Source: Gammaproteobacteria bacterium | Lineage (GTDB): Bacteria; Pseudomonadota; Gammaproteobacteria; Pseudomonadales; Pseudohongiellaceae | Length of the DNA stretch: 42,277 bases | Direction: 5' to 3' | Assembly: GCA_002730035.1 (NCBI GenBank) | Contig: PBYU01000012.1 | Span: 2,109 to 44,385 of the forward strand | Shown: positions 1-7,339 of the stretch, piece after piece | Layout: each line of letters begins with the position of its first letter | Position numbering within the stretch: the first letter of the stretch is position 1 | The notes under the pieces: model-generated | The model's input: only the letters and a program-made list of their open reading frames with translations | Database searches by the model: none | What the model was told of the DNA's origin: nothing | Position numbers and translations under genes: made by a program

Positions 1-137
1 AGGCCGCTGATGATGACGCGGTTAAAGACCAGGGCGGCCAGCAAAGACAGTGCCAATGCCAGCAGTGCCTGTATGTAACGGTCGTCACCGAAGATAGTCA
101 AAAAAGGCAAGATTGCAGACTGGAATTCTTCAAACAT
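1..137 (-). CDS. N-terminal fragment of a membrane protein (runs off the window)
   Basis: The reverse strand opens with ATG at 135-137 and reads about 45 codons to the window edge with no stop. The peptide begins MFEEFQSAILPFL and contains a hydrophobic, Leu/Ala-rich stretch near residues 23-40 that looks like a first membrane helix. A short acidic N-terminus before a first helix is seen in small mechanosensitive (MscS-type) channels, but nothing diagnostic of that family is visible here, so it is only a guess. The remainder of the gene lies to the left of the window. Confidence 0.5.
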   Translation of the reverse strand, partial: MFEEFQSAILPFLTIFGDDRYIQALLALALSLLAALVFNRVIISG

Positions 138-469
138 AACTCTTGGCCATCAGCGGAATGGGGGAGTGCGGGTCAAGTATTTCGCGTTAGAGTTGCTTCA
201 TTCATTGAATTGACTGAAAACAACGCTCTGTCCTTCTTTTGTCTGCACTTTGTGGCAGGAATTGAGCTATTTGTGGAGAAACCGTGGCAACAGGTCATTC
301 CGGATTGCTTGCTCCATTGCCTGCAGATTCTGGATGCATGCTTCGAACATCTCAGGACGTTAATCTCCCATTCAGCTGGATAAGACTACTGTAACGTCCT
401 ACTGCTCACAGCGCCGAAGCCGCGACAGGAAGCCATTTGCAGCAGAGTAGCTACACGCATGCAGCCCCT
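138..469. other. Gene-free stretch
   Basis: About 330 bases between the leftward membrane-protein start and the tectonin pseudogene. I see no open frame with coding character, no RNA gene and no convincing hairpin with a T-run. It presumably holds promoters for the two divergent genes, but I could not pick out a confident -35/-10 pair. Confidence 0.4.
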
Positions 470-1505
470 ATGCAATTGAACAGGATGCTACTGCTACTGT
501 TTCTGTTCATGACCTTAAGTTGGCCGGTGTTTTCTCAGCAAGCCAGCGTTGTTGACGACATCCTGTATATTCCTTACTTGTCTACTGCCGACGCTTTTTA
601 CTCGGCAGAATTTTTAATCATCCCCGCTTCAGATCCAATTCAGCTGGAATTGCTGGCACACTCGAAGTGGTTCAACACGAATCACTGACAGCCAGCAGCT
701 TCGAGCAGGGCCTACTCTACATTCCGGAAATCCTTATCGATGGATTATCCTATTGGGCTGAATTTCAGCTGCTTAGTGATACCGAATTTGAGCTAATCAA
801 TTGGGGAAGCTATGCCAGCGATACTGAGGACAGTCAACTCATAGTCCAGCCTGTATGGAATCGCCTCCAAGGAGGGGCCTCCGATATCGGCATCGGGGCC
901 GATGGCTCTATGTGGGTCATCGGTAAAGATGAGCGGCCGGGAGGATTCAGAATCTATTATTGGACCGGCTCACGCTGGCAGCGGGTAGACGGGGCCGCTG
1001 TGCGCATCGATGTGGGACCGGACGGGATTCCCTGGGTTGTGAACGACAAGCACCAGATTCACTAGTGGGTGAATGGCGATTGGCAGCAGATGCACGGGGA
1101 TGCCCGCGACATTGGCATAGGAGCCGATGGTTCGATCTGGGTTGCTGCCGGCGGAGGGATCTTCAGATGGAATGGGGTGAGTTGGGATCGTACCTCTGGC
1201 TCCGCAGTACGGATCGACGTCGATCCCTATGGCACACCCTGGGTAATCGACCATACCGACGATATCTACGACTTATTGACGGAATGTGGGTCAAGCGCTC
1301 CGGCTACGCGCGGGATATCGGAATTGGAGCAGACGGCTCGGTCTGGATCATCGGCACCAGCAGTGGCAGCGGCGGTCATGGCATCTACCGCTGGAATGGG
1401 TATGATTGGGTCCAGGTATACGGCAGTGCCTGGCAGGTGAGCGTGGATCCCTATGGTTTACCCTGGGTGCTTGGCACGGGCGGGAAAATTTATCAAGGAA
1501 TGTGA
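470..1505 (+). pseudogene. Exported six-bladed tectonin-type beta-propeller protein, broken by two frameshifts and one stop
   Basis: Three reading frames in succession encode one protein. Frame 2 (ATG at 470) gives a signal peptide ending near SWPVFSQQA and a first short domain with the motif LYIPYL...YSAEF. A -1 shift near 660-690 leads into frame 1, with a second copy of that domain (LLYIPEIL...YWAEFQL) and then tectonin repeats. An in-frame TAG sits at 1063-1065, and a second -1 shift near 1265-1283 leads to the stop at 1503-1505. Six repeats are visible, alternating between a DIGIGADGS(M/I/V)W type and a VRIDVxPxGxPWV type: RLQGGASDIG, RVDGAAVRID, QMHGDARDIG, RTSGSAVRID, KRSGYARDIG and QVYGSAWQVS. 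Six such repeats fit a closed six-bladed propeller. Tectonin propellers often bind glycans or envelope polymers. As it stands the gene cannot make the full product. Confidence 0.75.
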
Positions 1506-1610
1506 CCGTAACCTATCCCTGTAACTAAATTTGTCTGGCTTCGTCTAAATACCATAGTCCTCATGCGGGGCGTACGCCCGTGTTCGATCAATCACTAAGA
1601 GGAGCTCAGT

Positions 1611-2000
1611 ATGAAATCTTCAGCAATTCTTATTATCCCAGCCATGTTAATGGCATCGTCCGTGGCCCTGGCGGAACGTTATAAGCATATAGAACAGACC
1701 ATCGATGCCAGTGATTTGGATGCGGTGAAGTTGGAGATATCCGTCGGCGAAGTGGATATCGAAATTTACGATGGTAATGAGATACAATTCGAAATTGACA
1801 TCGAAGCGCAACGCAGCTGGTTTTCATTTCGACGCGCTCATGCCGAAGATGTGGAACTGGATATCGATGACAGAGGATCAGCGGTGTATATTGGCATTAC
1901 CGAGTCGAACATCGAGCAAACCTGGCTCATCAGAATGCCGGCCAAGTTGGCGCTGGATATCGAGATGGGTGTCGGCGATATCGATGTAAGAAAACGCTAA
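1611..2000 (+). CDS. Short exported DUF4097-like (putative adhesin/auto-transport-type beta) protein, probably C-terminally truncated
   Basis: The start is ATG at 1611, preceded by AGGAG at good spacing. The product is 129 residues: a clear signal peptide (cleavage probably after SSVALA), then an acidic beta-strand-rich domain with repeats of the type VKLEISVGEVDIEIYDG and LALDIEMGVGDIDV. These 'VGdvdI' repeats are typical of DUF4097/DUF2807 beta-helix proteins, which usually continue for many more turns. Here the frame stops just after a repeat (IDVRKR, TAA at 1998-2000), so the C-terminal part appears lost. No continuation was found in the other two frames. It may act in the envelope, but no function is established. 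Confidence 0.6.
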   Translation: MKSSAILIIPAMLMASSVALAERYKHIEQTIDASDLDAVKLEISVGEVDIEIYDGNEIQFEIDIEAQRSWFSFRRAHAEDVELDIDDRGSAVYIGITESNIEQTWLIRMPAKLALDIEMGVGDIDVRKR

Positions 2001-2017
2001 GGCTGCTAAGCCGAACA

Positions 2018-2039
2018 GCTAGCAGCACCTGCTGCTAGC
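2018..2039. repeat. Perfect inverted repeat, near-loopless hairpin
   Basis: GCTAGCAGCA (2018-2027), two bases, then TGCTGCTAGC (2030-2039): arms of 10 bases that are exact reverse complements. It begins 18 bases after the stop of the DUF4097-like gene. There is no T-run on either side, so it is not a standard intrinsic terminator. It could be an mRNA-end stabilising structure, or a footprint of the event that truncated the upstream gene. Confidence 0.6.
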
Positions 2040-2217
2040 ATGTAATCCACTCATCGACGCTGCGCTTGGCCGCGAGCTGTCCGATGAGCGGGTAGGGGAG
2101 TTGATCCAGCTTTCTGAAACGGACACCGTTCTTTCCCCACTCCAATCTACTGCTGATGTGCTTCGGGTATTCCGCAACGTCTCAGCCGTTAGATTTAACA
2201 TTCATTGCCTGAATTAA
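2023..2217 (+). pseudogene. Unrecognised relic open frame without start codon
   Basis: The frame is open from just after a TAG at 2020-2022 to TAA at 2215-2217, about 64 codons. It begins QHLLLACNPLIDAALGR and continues with RELSDERVGELIQLSETD and then STADVLRVFRNVSAV. The sequence has normal amino-acid composition, and LLLAC resembles a lipoprotein lipobox, so it could be the remains of a small lipoprotein gene whose start has been lost. There is no canonical start near its beginning, and I do not recognise the family. Confidence 0.25.
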
Positions 2218-2343
2218 CCCTGCATCACTTGAATTAATACCTGGTTTTACTGCACATTTGTGCCTGGCAGTCGACAGCAATAAGACTGGCCATGTATTCA
2301 GCTATTCACCAATAAGCTCGACAGGGAGCAATAGGATATTGCC

Positions 2344-3759
2344 ATGTATGAAGCCGGTTGGATGTCGGTTCTGCCGCCAATACTGGCGATCGTATTAGCT
2401 ATAGTTACCCGGCAGGTCTTTATCTCCCTGAGCATCGGCATCTGGATTGGCTTCTGTATTCTGGAGTCGGTAAATCCATTGGCCGGCATAGCGCTGGCAA
2501 TTGAAGGTGTAATCAATGTATTCAGCGATGCCGGCGACACGCGTGTGCTGGTTTTCACGCTCATCATCGGGGGACTGATAGCTACCATAGAGAAAGTAGG
2601 CGGTGTGCGTGGCTTTATTCAATTGCTGGAGCAGCGCCGCTGCGTAAATTCACCGGGCAAGGCCAAATGGCTGGCCTATTGCACAGGCATCGTAATCTTC
2701 ATCGAATCGAATATCACCCTGCTGGTGGCCGGGGCAATTTCCCGCCCCCTGTTCGACCGCTATAAAATCGCCCGTGAGAAACTGGCTTATATTATCGATT
2801 CGACCTCGGCACCGATATGCATCATGATTCCATTAAATGCCTGGGGAGCCGTGGTGATAGGCTTGATCGCCTCGGAGGGTATCGAAGATCCCATCGCTGT
2901 TTTTATCGCCGCCATTCCATTTAATTTTTACCCGATCGCAGTCATTCTCTTCTCGGCTTTCGTCATCTGGCGGAATCTGAATATCGGCCCTATGCGGCAG
3001 GCGCAAGAGCGCACTGAGTCAGGTGAACTGTTGTGGCCCGATGCCACGCCGATGGTGGACCCGTCCATCCTCTCTCAACACGAAGCGGCCGGCTCTGAAG
3101 ACAGGGCACACTTCATGATTATTCCGATCGCCGTCATGGTACTGGCCATGCCGCTGGGACTCTATATCACCGGAGACGGCGTGATAAGCGATGGCTCGGG
3201 ATCGACAGCAGTGTTGTGGGCGGTGCTGATTGCCCTGCTAAGCGCGTGGCTGTTGGTGTTACTGCAACGGCGCAATACGCTGCATGAGCTGATGGAGTTT
3301 TTTCTGCGTGGGGCAGGTGGCTTTCTGCCGGTGGCGATGATCCTGTTGTTCGCCCTCGCCCTGGGTGACATCGCAAACTTGTTAGGCACCGGCGACTACG
3401 TGGCCCGTCTTGTCCAGGGCAGCATTCCACAGTTTCTGTTATTGCCGCTGTTATTTTTAACGTCCAGCTTTATCGCATTTTCTATCGGGTCGAGTTGGGG
3501 AACCTTCGCTATCATGATTCCGCTGACACTACAGATTGCCTTGTCGCTGGAACTGTCGCCTCCGCTATTCCTTGCGGCGGTGCTTTCCGGCTCTGTTTTT
3601 GGGGATCATGCCTCGCCAATTAGTGATACCACCGTAGTGGCATCCATGGCCTCAGCCACGGATCATATCGATCACGTGCGAACCCAATTACCCTATGCAC
3701 TTATAAGCGCCGCTATCGCCACGCTTGGGTTTCTCATCGCAGGGATTACTGCTTTGTAA
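2344..3759 (+). CDS. NhaC-family Na+/H+ antiporter (Na_H_antiporter family)
   Basis: A 471-residue polytopic inner-membrane protein. The N-terminus (GWMSVLPPILAIVLAI, then VFISLSIGIWIGF) matches the start of NhaC-type antiporters. The family's conserved helices are visible: ITLLVAGAISRPLFDRYKI near residues 124-142, and STSAPICIMIPLNAWGAV near 153-170. The C-terminal half has SIGSSWGTFAIMIPL and SGSVFGDHASPISDTTVVA, and the latter carries the charged and polar residues expected in the ion pathway. Such proteins exchange Na+ or an organic ion for protons; the real substrate cannot be read from sequence. It is preceded by AGGAT-like purines. It stands alone and converges on the cyclase gene. 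Confidence 0.85.
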   Translation: MYEAGWMSVLPPILAIVLAIVTRQVFISLSIGIWIGFCILESVNPLAGIALAIEGVINVFSDAGDTRVLVFTLIIGGLIATIEKVGGVRGFIQLLEQRRCVNSPGKAKWLAYCTGIVIFIESNITLLVAGAISRPLFDRYKIAREKLAYIIDSTSAPICIMIPLNAWGAVVIGLIASEGIEDPIAVFIAAIPFNFYPIAVILFSAFVIWRNLNIGPMRQAQERTESGELLWPDATPMVDPSILSQHEAAGSEDRAHFMIIPIAVMVLAMPLGLYITGDGVISDGSGSTAVLWAVLIALLSAWLLVLLQRRNTLHELMEFFLRGAGGFLPVAMILLFALALGDIANLLGTGDYVARLVQGSIPQFLLLPLLFLTSSFIAFSIGSSWGTFAIMIPLTLQIALSLELSPPLFLAAVLSGSVFGDHASPISDTTVVASMASATDHIDHVRTQLPYALISAAIATLGFLIAGITAL

Positions 3760-3869
3760 GGAATGTTCACCGGCGCAAAACTGCGCAGCTCTGATCGCCG
3801 CAATAGATTGGTTTGTTGACAGGGGAGCAGGGGCCGCTAAGGAATCGATTAACCCCGCTGTGAGCGGAC

Positions 3870-5384
3870 CTAGGTGGTATCGAGCGAGATATCCCTTACC
3901 TCAGTTATAGGCAGCATTTCTATGTCGCGAAACTTGAGATTAGTTCGTCCCTCTGCATCCAGCAGGTTGCCGAGATTTGAATAGGTATCGGTGACGAAGA
4001 CAGATTCATCGTGCTGGGTCTTGCGGGTAATGCCAAAGTTGATGTTTCTGCGCTGCTCAACTGGAATCTGGTTGAGCATGTTCTTGGTAGCCCACACCGA
4101 TCCGTTTCTGGCGAAGTCGCTCATCCGTGCAGCCTGGTTAATTGTGTCTCCAAGCACGGTAAATTCTACGTGTCCTCCGGCATGATAGCTGCCGAACCAT
4201 TCCTGGCCTTCATTGAGGCCAATGTTCAGGAACATATCGTTAAACCAGCCTTTCTTCGATTGCCATTGCTGGGTAATATTTTTCATCATCTTCTTGAGCT
4301 GCAGCGAACACTTGATGGCATTCAGTTTGTGATCGCAATCCGGTTGCGGGAAGAAGTAGTACACCATGCCGTCTCCAGCATGCTTGCCGTAGGTGCCATA
4401 GTACTTCCTGAATATCGGCTCACTCTGTTGCCAGACGTTATTGATCAGTTCGAAATACTCCTCAGCCGGAAGCTCGGAACAGATCCGGGTTGAGTTTTGC
4501 ACGTCGGCGACCAGCACAGTTACATCTGTCAGGTAGGGCTTACGCTGTTTCAGTAGTTCATTGATGACGTAGTTTCTTTTGCTGAGGAATTCCAGCAGGT
4601 AATCATCGTTTAATACGATCGGACTGAAGGTGAAGAGAATCCCTTCCCGGTAGAAGCAGATGTACAGATCAAACAACCGGGGATTGCCACCATCATCAGG
4701 AAGAATCATCGGATAGTGTACGATCGGGTGTTCACCGAGTGTCTCAACAGCGTCATAGGCGTCTTTAAGAATACTCAATTGTCTTGCATCGAGAGTCGAA
4801 TAGATCTTGATCAGTGCCTGTTGCGTCAGGCGTTTCTTGCCCGCTGCCATGTGCGGTTTTAACAGTTCCATCATGTGGTCGTCGTCTCTTGCATCTAGAG
4901 TGTCGAACAACAACTTCAATAGATTCCTGGATTCCAGTTCGACCGGGAGATTGTCATCGCTGCTGAAGAATGAGGTAGTGGCTTTTTGATTCCACCAGAT
5001 GAGCTCGAAACTATTGCTGACCATGTAAGCGGGGCCGGGGAAGTCGTCGATAGAGGCATCGATGGAAAGGTAGGTGAGCGATCCCTGCTCACCTACCGAG
5101 GATAACTGGACTGCTTGTTTTGTCCTAGCAGTCGGCGCAGCAGAGGAAGCAGCTCCTAATCTCTCTGCAATCTGGGCCATCGAATGACCTTGCTTCTTCA
5201 GCTTCTGTACTTCTTTTATACAGTCCACCGCGTCTTCTTCGAAATAACCGAGCCGGGTTGCCCGCCCAGCCTCACCTACAGGTGTCTTGACCACAGGGTT
5301 AGGCAGTATACCCAGAGCCACATAATTGTTGAGTGTAGCTCTTGAAATACCTGTAATATCAATGAGTTGCTTACTGTTCAGCAT
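3870..5384 (-). CDS. MerR-type HTH / PAS-like / class III nucleotidyl cyclase fusion protein
   Basis: 504 residues with no signal peptide, so cytoplasmic. Residues 1-76 form a MerR-like winged helix-turn-helix (SKQLIDITGISRATLNNYV, later GYFEEDAVDCIKEVQKLKKQG). A linker follows, then a PAS-like segment near 110-165 (FPGPAYMVSNSFELIWWNQ). The C-terminal half, about 285-460, is a class III adenylate/guanylate cyclase domain. Its six canonical positions appear present: Asp294 (VLVADVQNST) and Asp338 (GKHAGDG) for metal, Lys334 and Asp413 (VLGDTIN) for the base, and Asn416 and Arg420 (NQAAR) for the transition state. By motif it should be active, and adenine is favoured over guanine. The gene converges on the antiporter and diverges from the glpE relic. 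A perfect 13-nt palindrome lies 72 bases upstream of its start. Promoter binding by the HTH is inferred. Confidence 0.85.
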   Translation of the reverse strand: MLNSKQLIDITGISRATLNNYVALGILPNPVVKTPVGEAGRATRLGYFEEDAVDCIKEVQKLKKQGHSMAQIAERLGAASSAAPTARTKQAVQLSSVGEQGSLTYLSIDASIDDFPGPAYMVSNSFELIWWNQKATTSFFSSDDNLPVELESRNLLKLLFDTLDARDDDHMMELLKPHMAAGKKRLTQQALIKIYSTLDARQLSILKDAYDAVETLGEHPIVHYPMILPDDGGNPRLFDLYICFYREGILFTFSPIVLNDDYLLEFLSKRNYVINELLKQRKPYLTDVTVLVADVQNSTRICSELPAEEYFELINNVWQQSEPIFRKYYGTYGKHAGDGMVYYFFPQPDCDHKLNAIKCSLQLKKMMKNITQQWQSKKGWFNDMFLNIGLNEGQEWFGSYHAGGHVEFTVLGDTINQAARMSDFARNGSVWATKNMLNQIPVEQRRNINFGITRKTQHDESVFVTDTYSNLGNLLDAEGRTNLKFRDIEMLPITEVRDISLDTT

Positions 5385-5403
5385 GCTCTTTCCAAACCTT
5401 GAT

Positions 5404-5753
5404 GTGAAACAATTTACGCAGTATAAATAAGCAGTATAAAGAAAGCCAAGTTACAATTAGACAGTCTAACTGAGCATTCACCCCCGGGGCGAGTTAAAAT
5501 TGCCGATATCAGAGATGATCAGTCCTACCTGCAGGGCCATATAGATTCGGCAGTACATCTGCATGAGAGCAACCTGCAGGAATTTATTGAAGGCGCCGAA
5601 CTGGACGCACCGCTGTTGGTGTATTGCTACCATGGGCATATGAGTGAGGATTCGGCGGCTTATCTGGCCGAACAGGGATTCTCAGATACCTACAACCTGG
5701 ACGGTGGATTCGCTGCATGGAGGCTGCACTGTTGGATTTTCAGTATAGCTTAA
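5404..5753 (+). pseudogene. glpE: GlpE-type single-domain rhodanese (thiosulfate sulfurtransferase), frameshifted near its start
   Basis: The frame ending at TAA 5751-5753 encodes the body of GlpE: KIADIRDDQSYLQGHI, the active-site loop LVYCYHGHMSEDSAAYLAEQ with the catalytic Cys, and NLDGGFAAW. That frame has no ATG, GTG or TTG before the domain; it opens after a TAA at 5424-5426. A different frame supplies a GlpE-like beginning, GTG at 5404 followed by KQFTQYK, which stops at 5428-5430. A single missing base near 5422-5430 would join the two into a protein of normal GlpE length (about 108-115 residues). GlpE moves sulfane sulfur from thiosulfate to cyanide or thiol acceptors. Read literally it is a pseudogene; an unusual start codon is the alternative. 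Confidence 0.65.
5457..5469. promoter_or_regulatory. Perfect 13-nt palindrome TTAGACAGTCTAA (candidate operator, site A)
   Basis: The arms TTAGAC and GTCTAA are exact reverse complements around one central base. The site is 72 bases upstream of the MerR-cyclase start. The same palindrome, with T at the centre, occurs at 14624-14636 between cysH and thrH. It overlaps the beginning of the degraded glpE frame. Operator function is inferred from symmetry and recurrence. Confidence 0.45.
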
Positions 5754-5763
5754 TAGAATTATT

Positions 5764-6165
5764 TCAATCAGATAGGGTGTTTTTTTTATCAGCCTTCTCA
5801 AAAGCGCGTTTGATCGTCATCAGGGCCACCATGTAGATCATATTGAGCATGGACCAAGTGAAGATTTCCAGCGCCCAGAGTCGGTGTGAATCTTCCGAGA
5901 ACAGTCGGGAAATAAAGATCAATCCCAACCAGGCACCGAGTACTACCAGTGACAATCCGGCACTCAGGCGCCAAACTCCCTGCCACTGTCTTAGCGCCGC
6001 GGCCGGCAGGGCGGCGCTGGCTGTGCTAACCAACAGCACAAACAGCACTATCAGGAGATTCCATGCCCATCCGCCAGCGTTGCTCACAACAGCTTGAGTC
6101 GGTAATTCAGCAGCTACCACAACAAGCGACTGGGCGTGCGCAAAATACAGTGCCAACAGGCACAT
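5764..6165 (-). CDS. Small unrecognised membrane protein
   Basis: 133 residues with about three to four hydrophobic segments: residues 1-18, 34-55 (WNLLIVLFVLLVSTASAAL), 67-86 (LSAGLSLVVLGAWLGLIFI) and 98-116 (ALEIFTWSMLNMIYMVALM). The tail is short, charged and Lys-rich. I do not recognise the family. No strong ribosome-binding site precedes the ATG, and the first hydrophobic segment begins abruptly, so the true N-terminus is uncertain. A run of eight A residues on the coding strand lies near the 3' end, a possible slippage site. The gene stands alone between two pseudogenes. Confidence 0.5.
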   Translation of the reverse strand: MCLLALYFAHAQSLVVVAAELPTQAVVSNAGGWAWNLLIVLFVLLVSTASAALPAAALRQWQGVWRLSAGLSLVVLGAWLGLIFISRLFSEDSHRLWALEIFTWSMLNMIYMVALMTIKRAFEKADKKNTLSD

Positions 6166-6348
6166 CAGATAAGATAGCCGCGATATAGTGGAATTTTATT
6201 CAGGGCTGAATACTCCGAGTGCCTGGTTTTTCCAGTGCTACAGATTAAAACAAAGCACTGGTTCCCTCAAGGCTTTGTTTGAAGGGCTATTCCTGTTTCG
6301 GAGTAGAATGATGCTTCGGCCCGAAGTCTATTAAAGCCGAGGTAATTC

Positions 6349-7251
6349 ATGAGATTTCAATATTTGGCCATAACATTGTTGGCTTGCCTGCTAGTCGCCT
6401 GCACCACCGGCAGTAGCTCTTCTATCCCTGATCGCATCGTAGCAGAGCGCGCTGGCTTCATCCCCGAAGGTATTGAATACGATACCAATAATGGCCGGTT
6501 TCTCACCGGCTCACTGGCCGATGGCACAATCTACCAGATTTCCAATCGGGGCAGCATGACAGCTGTAATTACTGATACAGCGTTAATGGCGAGTGTCGGT
6601 ATCGAAGTCGATGAGGTGCGGAATCGCTTGCTGGTTGCCAATTCTGACCGTGACAGCAGTACAGGGGCCGCCATGCTCGGAATCTATGATCTAGGTAGTG
6701 GTGAACAGCTGGCGATAGTAGATTTGTCGGAGAGTATTGAGGATCCAGGCGTTGAAGCCAACTTCTTCGCCAATGACGTCGCAGTAAGCGCCGCAGGGGT
6801 AGCCTTCGTCACAGATACAGGCATGAGCATCATCTATAAGGTAGACACCTATTATCGAGCCAGTGTGCTTATCGACTTCGGGCGAGAATCGGGATTTAAC
6901 CTGAACGGCATCGAATACAATCCCGAGGGTTATTTAATCGCCGTATCGTCGGGAACCGGCAGTTAATTAGAATTCCGGTAGATAATCCGCAGCGCTGGTC
7001 TATCGTGGATATCGACTTCCCGGCGACGGGCTGGTGTGGGCAGCCGACGGAGGACTCGTTTCGACTTCCAATAACACCGGCAGTGTCATGAAGTATGCCA
7101 GCGACGAGCATTGGATGAGCGCCCGGCTCACCGGCATGGCAAACTTCGAGGGGCAAGCTACAACGGCAGCAGCTGTTGGCAGCGAAATATTTGTGGTGCA
7201 GCCCATTTTGGGGATGCAGACCCACCGGTAATAGTGCGTGCCCGATTTTAA
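6349..7251 (+). pseudogene. Lipoprotein SMP-30/NHL-like beta-propeller (lactonase-type), broken by three single-base frameshifts
   Basis: ATG at 6349 starts a lipoprotein signal with lipobox LVAC (MRFQYLAITLLACLLVAC). The protein then shows the start of an SMP-30/gluconolactonase-like propeller: GFIPEGIEYD, RFLTGSLADGTIYQI, FANDVAVSAAGVAFVTD and NLNGIEYNPEGYLIAVSSG. The frame stops at 6964-6966. The reading continues in the next frame from about 6966 (IRIPVDNPQRWSIVDIDFP), shifts again near 7020 (GDGLVWAADGGLVSTSNN, then FEGQATTAAAVGSEIFVVQP), and shifts once more near 7203 to end GDADPPVIVRARF with TAA at 7249-7251. Each step fits loss of one base, at TT, CCC/GG and CCC runs. The product would be about 300 residues if repaired. 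Confidence 0.75.
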
Positions 7252-7339
7252 AGGTATCGGGTCGCACAGTTTAGCTTGGGTATTCATGATTGTTATAACA
7301 GACGTTACGGGTCGTACCGACTAATTGTTCAGAGGATCC

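Noticed and set aside
850..1500. Possible CRISPR-like or minisatellite array, because of spaced near-repeats such as GATATCGGCATCGG
   Set aside because: The repeats are coding: they correspond to tectonin blades at protein level, with variable spacing and third-position changes.
3760..3869. Terminator between the antiporter and cyclase genes
   Set aside because: Some GC-rich complementarity near 3828-3870, but no clean stem and no T-run on either strand.
4011..4493. 160-codon open frame antisense to the cyclase domain
   Set aside because: It is the mirror of the conserved cyclase catalytic region; no ribosome-binding site or family motif.
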